From Chara braunii (Eukaryota > Streptophyta > Charophyceae > Charales > Characeae): a stretch of DNA of 42,886 bases. The notes below the pieces were generated by a model. It was given only the letters and a program-made list of their open reading frames with translations, was not told the DNA's origin and ran no database searches. Shown one piece after another: positions 22,176 through 31,997 of the stretch; position 1 is the first letter of the stretch, and the number at the start of each line of letters is the position of its first letter. The translations under genes were made by a program, and so were the position numbers. The stretch covers positions 1,484,092-1,526,977 of the forward strand of contig BFEA01000244.1 of the NCBI GenBank assembly GCA_003427395.1, given 5' to 3'.

Positions 22176-25100
22176 ACGCCTTCAGAACCAGTCGCTTCGC
22201 GGGTGACCGCCCTTTGTTCCGAGGCACATGCGGAAGTCGGTAGTCCTCCTCTTCTATTTTCTTATGAGGACTATGCTGCCCGACTCGTTCCTACGCTGGG
22301 TACTTATAATCAAGGGTAAGATGTGTGTGCGACATCTTCTCCCTCCGGCAGCGGCGACTTATCGTCTTCAAGTGGTTCTTCACAGAATTCGGCGCGCGAG
22401 TTCAACATAGAGGTATTGGACCTGCTTAGGTCTGAGGATTTCGCATGGCTTCCTCTCCCGACCACGGGCCGCTTTTCGGGACCGCAATGCGCAGCATTAT
22501 GCACTTATCTTCACACGTATCTATCCTTCTATGCAACCACCAACTTCGCCGACGGATGACGAAGCTGCGGTGGGGGACATCCTTGCGTATGTTGTCAAGG
22601 TGGCTCGTGAGTTTCGCAAGCAGCGGTACGATGACAACAACGCACTGCTCCTCTATGTCCGCATCCAAGTTGGGCAAGCGTCCTGCAACGCTTTGCTGGA
22701 TAGCGGCGCGTCTCACAATTTTATGAGCCAAGTCTTTATGCAAAGGGCTGGCCTTATTAGGACTCGTGCAAGAAAAGCTATAGCTGGTTTCCAAATTAGA
22801 AAAAAAATGNCAGTAGGAGTATGTGTGACTCTTAGAGGTGAAGCAACTATACGAGTGCAAAGTGAGTGATAAACCTAATGACTGGCACACAAGTTCGGAG
22901 GAAGGCAAACCTGGCGGAGATCAAGTTGGCGGACAGAAGGACGCAGCAACTTATCGACCGCTACATCGAGGCCATACCGGTGTATTTCACACCTCATGCA
23001 TGCGAAGCGGTGACATTCGACATTTTGGACACGGACTTTGACATTATTTTGGGAATGCCTTGGCTTGCAAGTGCGGATCACACGGTCAACTTCCACCGGC
23101 GGACTCTTACCGTTCGCGACGTTTTCGGCGCCGAAGTACCGTGTACTTATCCTCTTCCGCACCCTTCGATCCGATGCCAAGTGGTGACGACCAAGTCGTT
23201 CCGGGCGACTTGTGCTTACAAACAGCCCGACGAAATCGGCCTATGTTTCCTACGGACCGTCGCGGTAGCTGACTCTTCACCCACGGACTTGTCTTCAGAA
23301 CCCCGTGTGGTGCGGTTGCTTGACGAGTTCGCCGACATCTTCGAGTTACCTACCGGTGTGGTGCCGGATCGGCCAATCTCTCACGAGATCATTCTTGAGG
23401 CCGGTGTCGTGTCGCCGAAATGTTGCATTTGCCACATGAGCGAGGAGAAGCTTACGGTCCTCCGCACGCAACTCGATGACTTGTTGGACAAGGGCTGGAT
23501 CCGCCCTAGTAGCTCTCCATATGGAGTGTCAGTTCTCTTCGTACGTTAGAAGAACAAGGATCTACGATTGTGCATCGACTACTGCAAGCTCAACGCGCAA
23601 ACCGTCAAGAATGTGGGGCCTCTTCCTCGTATCGACGATGTTCTTGAGCGATTGGGCGGCGCAAAGTACTTCTCTAAGTTGGATTTGAAGTCGGGATACC
23701 ATCAGATTTCGATCCGGCCGAACGATTGCTATAAATCCGTGTTCAAGACGCGGTATGGGCATTTTGAGTGGGTGGTCATGCCTTTTGGCCTCACCAACGC
23801 CCTAGCGACCTTTCAAGGGGCAATGACCAACGAGTTTCGTGCGATGTTGGACCGGTTCGTGCTGGTCTACTTAGACAACATTCTCGTCTATAGCTGGTCA
23901 TTGGAGGATCATCTTGAGCACCTTCGACGAGTGTTGGAGACGCTCCGCCGCGCCAAGTACAAAGCCAACTGCGACAAGTGTGAATTTGTCCGGCAAGAGC
24001 TGGAATACTTGGGTCATTTTGTCACACCGGAGGGCATCAGTCCGTTGTCGGACAAGATTCAAGCCATCCAAGAGTGTTCGGAGTCGTGGAACGTCGCGGA
24101 TGTCCGTTCGTTCCTTGGCCTTGCCGGCTACTACCAGCGTTTCATCAAGGGATACTCGAACATCGCGGCCCTTTTGACCAAGCTTCAATGCGAGGATCGA
24201 CCGTTTGACTTCGGAGAGGATGCGCGGGAATCATTTTTGGCTCTCAAAGCCGCGTTATTATTTGTGGAGGTCTTGCGAATCTACGACCCATTATTGCCAA
24301 CACACGTCATTACGGATGTGTTCGGCTATGGCATTGGGGCCGTCCTCGAACAACACGATGGCGTGGAATGGCACCCGGTCAAGTACTTCAACAAGAAAGT
24401 GCCCATCGTGCACTCCATTGATGATGCACTCAGGAAGGAGCTCCTAGCCTTCGTCCACTCGCTCAAGCGGTGGTGGCAATTCCTCCTTGGTCGAAGTCAA
24501 TTCCGATGGATAATGGAGAACAATCCGTTGGTCTTCTACAAGACCCAAGACATCGTCAATAGCACCATCCCCCGATGGATGGCTTTCATCGACCAGTTCG
24601 ACTTCTTTCCCGATCACATTCCCGGGAAGTCTAACTGTTTTGAGGATGCTCTTTCACGGCGTCCGGATCATTGTACCGCAGTCTATTCGAACTTCGAGAT
24701 CGGCGATGACCTGAGGGACAGCTTCATCCACGACTACCAAGCCAACCCCGAGTTTCACGAGGAATTGCTCCTCTCCTAATCCGGCGCCTTCTCACTATCG
24801 GATCCAAGTGGGGTACTTGCTTGTCCACACGCGGGGGAAGGACCTTCTTTGCGTACCGAGTGACTCTCACTTGCGTACACGACTTCTTGGCGAGTTCCAC
24901 CACGCTCCCGCCGCCGGACACTTTGGAGTCAATAGCACGATTGGCCAACTTCGCGAGCGATTTTGGTGGCCCGGCCTTCTCGACGACGTCGCACGCTATT
25001 GCGAGTCATACCAGGTTTGTCGACACTGCAAATCCCGCAACCATCATCCGTACGGCGAGTTGCGTCCATTACCGGTCCCCTTGCGCCGAAGGGATGCAAT

Positions 25101-26243
25101 TTCCATGGACATTACCGGACCGTTCCCCAAGCACAAGACCGGTGTGGATGAGATTCTCACGGTGGTCGACCGACTCACCAAGTTCGTCATGTTTTTGCCT
25201 TGCCGCTATCATGCCAAGGCACCGGAGTTGGCCGAAGTTCTTTACGCCGGTTGGATTCGAACCAAGGGTTACCCCAAGGAAATCGTCTGCGACCGCGATA
25301 CTCGGTTCGTGTTCGATTTTTGGTTGGCGCTCATCAAGCGATGGGGCTCATCTCTCAAGCCAAGTTCGGCTCGCCACCCCCAAACCGATGGCCAAACGGA
25401 GAGGGCGCATTAGACCACACATGTTCTCCTTCACACTCTCATCCGTCCTGACCAAAAGGATTGGGTTGAGCGGCTGTCAGATGTTAGTTGGCATACAACT
25501 CGTCCATCCACCTGGCTATCTGGATGTCGCCCTTCGAGTTCGAGCACGGCTCGCTGGTCACTTCTCCGTTGGACACAATCATTCCACGAACGGTCGAGAG
25601 CGACGACCATCTTATTTTCTTGCGTCGGATGCAAGAGCTACTTGTCAAGGCACGCCACCAGATGGTTAAGACATAGCAATGCATGAACCAACAGATCAAT
25701 CGCCAGCGTCTTCCTTGCCCATTCTGCGCCAACGATCTCGTTTGGGTTTCCGCCGTGGAATTCAACCTTGAACAAGATATCTCTTGCAAGCTCCTCCCGA
25801 AATGGATGGGGCCCTGGCCGATCGTGGCACCCGCTGGGAATGCACCCGAAGGACCTTCTTTCACCATTGAGGTGTCCGCCCACTTGCTCGTCTACCCGGT
25901 CTTTCATTGCTCCAAGTTGGTTCTTTACACGCCAGCGGAACATGACGAATTTCCCGGGCGACGGTCGCAAGACCCACCATCTATGGACAGTTTTCAAGAG
26001 GTCGACATTATCCTCTCCCAGCGACGCTACGGCAACAGGCCAATCGAGTACTTAGTACACTTTGCGTACTGCACTCACAAAGCTGACCGTTGGTTGACCT
26101 GTGCGGAACTCCAAGCACAACTTCTGATGTTCTCGCATTCTACGAACGCAAGATGCAAGGCAAGCCGGTATCTTCATCTCTACGACGCACACACATTCAG
26201 GTTTCACCTTCAGATTGTCAGCTTCGCCCTCGACCCGGCTTGA
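22138..26243 (+). pseudogene. pol: Element C pol: protease, RT, RNase H, integrase, chromodomain (broken)
   Basis: The retropepsin motif LDSGAS is at about 22695-22712, followed by an organelle-like insertion (22756-22883). The frame 22866-24779 holds the rest of the protease, RT and RNase H, with one TAG at 23547-23549. The RT catalytic YLDD reads YLDN (about 23868-23879), which should abolish activity. A frameshift near 24779 leads to an integrase open over 24808-25413 with HHCC, D (SMDITG), D (CDRDTR) and E (QTERAH) all present, then TAG at 25411-25413. The frame then shifts; 25488-25676 ends with a TAG also present in B, and 25683-26243 holds the integrase C-terminal domain and chromodomain (EYLVHFAYC, DRWLT), with the tail out of frame. 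Confidence 0.92.
22756..22883 (+). pseudogene. rpl5: Inserted fragment of an organelle-type ribosomal protein L5 gene
   Basis: Compared with element B, C has 128 extra bases inside the protease. Translated in frame they give RTRARKAIAGFQIRKK, then M-x-VGVCVTLRGE, the conserved core of bacterial/organellar uL5. The plastid/cyanobacterial form seems closer than the mitochondrial one. After RGE the similarity ends, so a second piece of other DNA may be joined. The x is an ambiguous base at 22810. It is probably filler DNA from an organelle captured at a break; the source organelle is inferred. Confidence 0.65.
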
Positions 26244-26249
26244 CTTCAT

Positions 26250-26262
26250 AAGGAAGGGGGGG
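26250..26262 (+). other. Polypurine tract of element C
   Basis: AAGGAAGGGGGGG directly before the 3' LTR, a few bases after the pol stop. Confidence 0.88.
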
Positions 26263-27180
26263 TGTTACATGCTGCGCCTGCAACAGGCTGCATGGGCCAT
26301 TTTCAGGCCCGTGTCGTTTTCAGCCCGAAAGCCTGAAAACAAGGGTCTACGGGCCCTGTGTCGTTTCAACCTGAAAGCCTGAAAACAAGAGCTTACAGGC
26401 CCTGTGTCGTTTCAGCCTAAATCAGGGTCTTTTCGGCCCTAAGTCTTTTCAGCCTCAAACTGAGGGCCATTTTTTGGCCCTCATAAGATTGACCTGCCCT
26501 GAAACTCAACCACCAAACCAAGGTTTTAGCACATGCCATTTTGGGTCGGTTTTCAAGATAACCCTTGGTTGAGCTTCAACGCCAGGGTCTGGCACGTTTT
26601 GGCATTGGCAAGAGCAGCCTCGTGGAGGGGCCAGCACTACATAGGACTGGCCCGCCCTGCAGGCTGCAGGTAGTTCCTAGGTACTTCCAAGGCACTTCAC
26701 GTATCGTTTCGTAGGCAGGAGGTAGTCTTCAGGATTCGACAGCAGCACTCTAGAGGAGCGCTGCAGGAGTAGTAGTAGCACTAGCAGTAGTCTTCAGCGT
26801 TGGGCGCTAGTAGCGTTAGCAATAGTCTTCAGCGTTGGGCGCTAGAAGGAGCTAGAGTAGTACTGGACAGAGAGAGAGATTGGGCGGAGGCTAGGGAGAC
26901 TTACCTGCAGCGCCATAGCTCCAGCTTCGTCTTCGAGGTACCTGCAACACAGCACCAACTTCACAGGTTAGTACTTGGCACTTTAGAAAGAGAGTGAGTT
27001 CTTCTTCTTCCTCTTCGCAGTCCACCGTCTCCCTCTCACCCTCTCACTATCTGACTTCACTGCATCAACAGACTACGAGAGAGAGAGAGCTTGGTGACAT
27101 TTGGATCCAGACTCGATGTTGGGCTTTAGCCATTTTGACGAGGGATTATTTGGGATTTGTAACGAATACTTGGTGATGAC
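26263..27180 (+). repeat. 3' LTR of element C, truncated
   Basis: It matches 331-1197 and then stops at about 27180, so roughly 350 bp of the LTR end is missing. It holds five hairpin modules (26293-26483) against four in the 5' LTR. The TATA loop is mutated (CTACATAGG). Confidence 0.9.
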
Positions 27181-28182
27181 CTATGTGGCACCCAAGGCCG
27201 CGGATCCTGCAGCTGAGGAGGCCGGCCGCGGGCCCGCGGCCGAGTTTCCGCGCAGCCATGCCACAGCCAGGCGGGGGCGCGCGTGGGAAAACGGCACCCA
27301 CACACGACCCGCTGTCGAGCGCATCGGCTCCCGCCTTTTTGCAAAGGCAAGAGCCCTCCTGGCTATGTCACGCAGGAGATAAACAAAACAAAATCAGAGA
27401 CTACTCAGGAACGACGCATAAGAACCCAGCGAACCGCCGAGACGCCCGCGGTTGCATCGTCCCTTTGCCGCTCTAGCCGGGTGTGCCAGTTGTACATCCT
27501 GCGGTCCCCTACGACAGGATAGGTTCCCGCGGGGCATAAGCTTTCCTTCCCTAAGGGGCTGTCACCACCCTTAGGGGCGTATCCCTACCGAGCTACTGAC
27601 CCACGTGAGAAAGCTTTTAAATGCAATTGCAGAGGTAGGTCAGTCGAGGGCGTTTGCTCGCTCGCTGTAGTATAGGTACTTGCGGTTAAACGCCAAGTGG
27701 ACGCAAACATCGTCCGTTCCTTAGGGTGCTGATCTCCTAAGTACGAAGCGAACGCCGGTCGACTAGGACGGTCTCAACCAAGCGTGAAACCCATCATTAA
27801 TCCTAGTCCCTTGAATCACACAATCAAGCGAAAGTTTCAACAATCACACATACAGTTATATCAAAAGGAATCGACCGTAGCCGATAGGACGCACATCCAA
27901 TCTAAAGTAACAACTAGGAGCATTCAAATCATGATTTGATACATTCAACAACACAAGATCAAAAACAATCCGACCGCCTCGGGTCGAATATCACAAGACA
28001 ATCATACAACCGCCAACAAGAAGTTGGCTATCGACAATATTATAGATGCAACCGACAAGGTAATCGGCTGCTTTAGTTTTGACTTGATGAGACGCGATGC
28101 CAAAGTCTTTCATTCCACCTACCGCCGACTGAAGATTAGACGCACATATCTTCATTTATTTCCGATCTTTTCGGATGACAAG
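27181..28182. other. Unassigned sequence right of element C
   Basis: It opens with a very GC-rich patch carrying a 20-bp perfect palindrome at 27223-27242 and a 9-bp hairpin (CCCTAAGGG / CCCTTAGGG) at 27549-27576. The remainder (27600-28180) is mixed-composition DNA without a recognisable protein or RNA. It could be the remnant of another element. Confidence 0.4.
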
Positions 28183-28294
28183 CTACTTTGCGAATGATTC
28201 TTGATCAGGGGCATTGCTTGAAGTGTTGCATGCCTCTTCCTTTAGGAGTGGTCTAGGGTACTCTTCCTCCTCGTCCGAGCACAAGACTCGGATC

Positions 28295-28772
28295 TCAGAA
28301 GTTGGGCCGTCTCCACCGAATCGGCAAAGTACCCTCCCGTAGGACGGTCCACTCTGGGTCGATAACAGGGTCGGCTCCTGAAGCAACGAACCCCCGCCCC
28401 AGATGCTTCCTAGAGATAGAAGGTGCGTCTACTGCAAGTAGCTTCCATATATTCTTCATTTCTCCTGAATTCAGGGTAGCTTTGACGAAAAGAAATCGAA
28501 GGAGATTAAGACTGAGAATCATTTGGACAGGTACATGTAGATAAGGTCACTCGGGATAGAACGGGTCAATCCTATGGGAAAGACTAAGTCCATTTGACCT
28601 CATCTGCTTTATTTCAATCGTATTTATTTTACGACATGCATTGAATTAACCTTTTCCGGAACAACAAGTCCTTATTGACATCCATGTAGGTGAGAAGTAA
28701 AGGGAAGACAATCATTTTCCCTTCTCTCAAATAGGCATAATCGATCTCCTTTGCAAGCATCCTTCTACCTAC
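28295..28772 (-). CDS. Possible spliced gene fragment, unknown function
   Basis: On the - strand a pyrimidine-rich tract ending in GTGCAG precedes an open exon, 28772-28651 (VGRRMLAKEIDYAYLREGK...). A donor GTTAAT at 28650 and an acceptor TATCTCTAG ending at 28410 would join it in frame to 28409-28295, ending in TGA after RWRRPNF. The alternative frame across 28386-28183 is also open and ends in an acidic tail. I recognise no family. The splice sites are predictions; the open segments are short, so chance is possible. Confidence 0.2.
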
Positions 28773-29392
28773 CTGCACAACATGCGCAGAAAACAAGTCC
28801 AAAAGAAAACAGTACAATCCCAGACTCATGTCAGACCTTCTCATTCACATGCATGACTCACACAACTTTCTCTACCTTTTCTTTCGAACGCTCAAAACAA
28901 CAGGGTCAAGCAAAGTGTGGGTTCACACAGGGGTGAAGGGATATCTGAATCATTCAACTGACCTTGAGTGAAGTTTGAAGCGGCTCACCCAAGAAAGCCG
29001 AGTAGTAGGCCAATCAAAAGAAAATGACCACCATAGAAAAAATATGCGGCACACAACTCATAAGTTGTGGTCTTTCTCCTAAATGACGGTCCGCGCCCTC
29101 CCCCAAGTGCTCAAGTGAGCAGAGGCTGGGCCACACAAACTCAAGCGAGATAACCCTCCAGGAGGGTGTTCCCACAAATGAGTTTTCGCGTGGTCTTAAT
29201 GTCCCAGGCTGCCCCAACATAGTCCCAACTGTACTTCCCCCACCAAGGATACTCTCAACCAATTGCAATTCCACGCCGCCTCCAATCACCACGTCCGCTC
29301 GGAATAGCCACACCAACATGTCGGTCCCGATCACAACAACTAGTCCCACCTACTCCCGAAATGGTCCCAGATGGACTCAATGCAATCTCAGA
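28773..29392. other. Unassigned sequence
   Basis: No supported gene. Short open frames on both strands (for example 29349-29014, - strand) show no domain I recognise. Confidence 0.4.
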
Positions 29393-30151
29393 CTATCGCC
29401 TGCCATACCAGATGGTCCAGAACTCAAAACCGTTTGCACTGCGCGCCGCAAAAAAAATAAAGGTGGCCCCCGGTAACCCGCAGGTGCCGCGAGCCCCATA
29501 ATTACTTTGCCGCGTGCAACCGCTCTGCACTTTCTGCATGTCGTCGACCCACACACCACTACCGCACAGTCTCGACCACGCACCAGCATCAGTCCAACCT
29601 CCAGGCCACACTAGGATCCACCATAGCCGCCGCGCACCACAAAAATACGGCGGACCACTGCTTGCTGCTCTGTCAAAACCGGTACCATGGTTGCCCCGCA
29701 ACACCACCACCTGATCACGCACCAAAACTGCCTCCACCGCGACGCAAAAACCCATAGCATCTTCCCCCGCAATAGTGTTGCCGACGTGCCGCCAGCATAA
29801 CCTCAAAAAAATAACGCCGATACCACCGCCATGAAAACCCGGCAGTGCTTCCGCACCACTGCCGTTAAACCCAAATGCTGTCGCCGCAAGAATTCGGCAG
29901 CGCTCCCACGTCACAGCCAAAACAGTCCCAACTGTGCTGAAAAAATTCAGCAGCGTTCCCGCAGCACTGCCACAATTCCAAGTTGTCGCCGTGCAAAACA
30001 GGCAGAGTTTCCCCTGCACCGCTTGCCGAAGATCTGTCATCGCCATGCAAAACGGGCAGAGTTTCCCCTGCACTGCAGCAAAAACAGCTGCTGCTGCCGC
30101 GCTGTGCAGGCAACACCTTCCCTGCACTTCACCAAATGAAGTGGTGGCCAT
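29393..30151 (-). CDS. Unrecognised 252-residue ORF
   Basis: The ATG at 30151 lies in a strong context (GCCATGG). A GTG twelve bases upstream is the alternative. The protein is rich in Gly, Ala, Cys and Trp. It has a direct repeat with CxxC pairs near residues 30-55 (AVQGKLCPFC, AVQGKLCLFC), which comes from a DNA repeat at about 29990-30080. No signal peptide, known domain or homologue is recognised. A TATA box (30325-30318) lies about 170 bp upstream on the same strand. The composition is unusual, so this could be a chance frame in GC-rich repeat DNA. Confidence 0.25.
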   Translation of the reverse strand: MATTSFGEVQGRCCLHSAAAAAVFAAVQGKLCPFCMAMTDLRQAVQGKLCLFCTATTWNCGSAAGTLLNFFSTVGTVLAVTWERCRILAATAFGFNGSGAEALPGFHGGGIGVIFLRLCWRHVGNTIAGEDAMGFCVAVEAVLVRDQVVVLRGNHGTGFDRAASSGPPYFCGARRLWWILVWPGGWTDAGAWSRLCGSGVWVDDMQKVQSGCTRQSNYGARGTCGLPGATFIFFAARSANGFEFWTIWYGRR

Positions 30152-30312
30152 GGCAACCTCCACTCCCCCTCTCGCTGCAGTCCATCACTCTCCATTCCAG
30201 CACCTCCACCGGCAGCACCGCCCTTCTCCAGCAGCATGTAGCAGCCAGCCAGCATTCACTCAAGTGAATGCCCCAGCAGCACTGCTGCAAGTGTGAGGCT
30301 GTTGGGTAGAGT

Positions 30313-30331
30313 GCTGGCTTTTATAGCCAGC
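30313..30331 (-). promoter_or_regulatory. TATA box in a hairpin loop
   Basis: On the - strand TATAAAAG (30325-30318) overlaps a perfect 7-bp hairpin, GCTGGCT / AGCCAGC, with a 5-nt loop. It resembles the C LTR, where the TATA box is also in a hairpin loop. It could serve the ORF ending at 29393. Confidence 0.4.
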
Positions 30332-31558
30332 CGATGGTTGTGGGCAGCTGCTTTGCCCACAGCCAAAAAACGTAGCTGTTCTGAGCCCTTGATCCAGACC
30401 TACGATCAAGGGCTAGAATCCTTGATGTTCCCCTAGGGGAACCAGGGTCTCCAGTTCCTAGAAGTATTTGGCCATTTTCCTGGGCCACATACTTCTAGAA
30501 ATGTCTGTACCCAGCCATTCCCTGCAGCCTGTTCAAAAACCAACAGGCGCAGTCACCTCAGCCCCTAGAAACTTCTAGGGGCCGCACCTGTTCCACGGCC
30601 ACAACCAAATTTGCGGCCGCTTCCCCTTTTCCTTCCTTTTCTCTTCTTTCTTTCTACTCCCTGCATCTCCCCTGAACCCACGGCCACATACGTGGCCGTT
30701 ACTTATTATCTTTTTCTCTTTACTTCTCCCTTTTTTTTTTTCCCCCTACCACCTCGTTTTCATGTGCAGGGGCAGCTCGCCGTTCACAATGAACGGTCGC
30801 CCCTTAATTCCACAGGGGTGCACTGGGAACAAGCCCAATAAGGGCCTTTACTCTTCTCAACCACACGCCCGCACCTGGGCACCATCAGTGCCAGGTTCGG
30901 GCACTCACTTGCAGCCTGTTCAGCAGACGAACAGCGCAGGTGAGTCTCCAACTCCCTCCCCCCCTCTCTCTCTCTCCCTCTCTCTTTCTCTCTCTCTCAG
31001 TCGCAACCGTCAAGCGAGCTAGCGTGCACCAGGAAACGACCCGTCGTCACCTCGCCCGAACGTGTGCAAAGAACAAGGTCCCAAAACCCAAGCCCGGAAC
31101 GTGGTCACGTTCCGTGGCAGATTCATCCAACTCTGCCCTAGCCCATAGTGGAAAGCAGCCCGTTCGTCAAAACGAACGGACTCATTCGAAATATCACAAA
31201 ACAAAAGAAAATCTAAGAAAAAAAATATTGAATCTAAGAAAAATCTAAACTAAGAAAATCTAAAACAAATCTAAAAGAAAAAAATTTAAGAAAATCTAAG
31301 AAAACGAAAAGAAGCTCAAAAAGAAAAAAAAAACTTACCTGAAAACGAAATGGCTGCCCGTGAAAACGGGCGACTGCAGTTGCTCTGGGGATCATATTCC
31401 CCAGGTCACTTCTAAATGCGCCACTTGGCGCTCTATTTTATTTATTTATTATTTTTTTTTCTCTCTCTCGTTGGCTAAAGCCAACAGTCACTTCTCCAGT
31501 CGTGGATCACCTACGAACTGCTGGGATCCAGACCCGAGTTCGATCCCATCGGGGATCG

Positions 31559-31624
31559 AAAAAAAATTTTCGGTCGTTTCTCAATTTGTGCGTGTCATCC
31601 TTGCGCAGGGGCCATGCTAGTCTC
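31559..31624 (-). pseudogene. 3' half of a U6 snRNA (pseudogene)
   Basis: On the - strand the stretch 31619-31577 matches the conserved U6 segment GCATGGCCCCTGCGCAAGG followed by ATGACACGCACAAATTGAGAA, then a diverged ACGACCGAAAA and a run of T (the Pol III terminator). The U6 5' half is absent: upstream is hairpin-rich unrelated DNA and the ACAGAGA box is not present. It therefore cannot work in splicing. Known: U6 is a frequent partner in retrotransposed chimeras. Confidence 0.75.
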
Positions 31625-31868
31625 CACGCGGCTGATCTCAGCCGAGTGATCTCATAATCACACAACCGAGATCGGCCGCGCCTCTTTCCCTATGGTGGCC
31701 AACTCCAAAAGGAGCTAGCCCAACAGATTGCATGCGGCCAGGCTTAATCCCGACATCTGTTGGGCAAAAATTTGGCACCATAACCTACTGGGCTAGCTCC
31801 TATCACATTAATGATACGAGCAACTCTTCTATATGAAGAGCTTGCCCAGTCACTTTTCCCCATGTCGG

Positions 31869-31997
31869 GGCTTTGCAGGCCCTGCATGCCTATGGCCTCG
31901 CAGGCCCTGCCTGCCTGCCCGTGGCCTTGCAGGCCCCGCCTGTTCGTGGTCTAGCAGGCCTAGCGGCCGGTGGCCTAGCTGGCTCTGCCTGCAGGCC
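31869..31997. repeat. GC-rich minisatellite, five units
   Basis: Units of 25, 29, 25, 24 and 26 bp start at 31869, 31894, 31923, 31948 and 31972, each GGCCTNGCAGGCCCTGCCTG-like. It is not clearly coding. Confidence 0.8.

Larger units (their letters stand above)
331..27180 (+). mobile_element. Element C: Ty3/gypsy chromovirus, interrupted by nested elements A and B
   Basis: The order is 5' LTR (331-1554), primer-binding site, leader, gag, pol (protease, RT, RNase H, integrase, chromodomain), polypurine tract and truncated 3' LTR (26263-27180). The element is cut at 1688/19889 by the insertion of A, which itself holds B. The leader resumes exactly after the target duplication: 1670-1688 plus 19889 onward rebuilds the leader seen uninterrupted, in reverse complement, in element B near 18270-18320. 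C and B are the same family by their gag, pol and LTR sequences. C is the oldest layer and is inactive: stops and frameshifts in gag and pol, a D-to-N change in the RT catalytic motif, an inserted organelle-like fragment and a truncated 3' LTR. Confidence 0.93.

Noticed and set aside
31467-31560. tRNA or tRNA-derived SINE (B-box-like AGTTCGATCCC at 31537-31547)
   Set aside because: The T-arm cannot pair properly, no good A box or cloverleaf is found, and the B-box match lies within a simple hairpin.
31559-31624. A working U6 snRNA gene
   Set aside because: The 5' half and the ACAGAGA box are missing.
30300-31725. Solo LTR with ends TGTTGGG...CCCAACA
   Set aside because: The ends fit, but there is no target duplication, primer site or polypurine tract on either side, so it is left as a hairpin-dense block.
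31869-31997. CRISPR array
   Set aside because: Units are contiguous without spacers and the host is eukaryotic.
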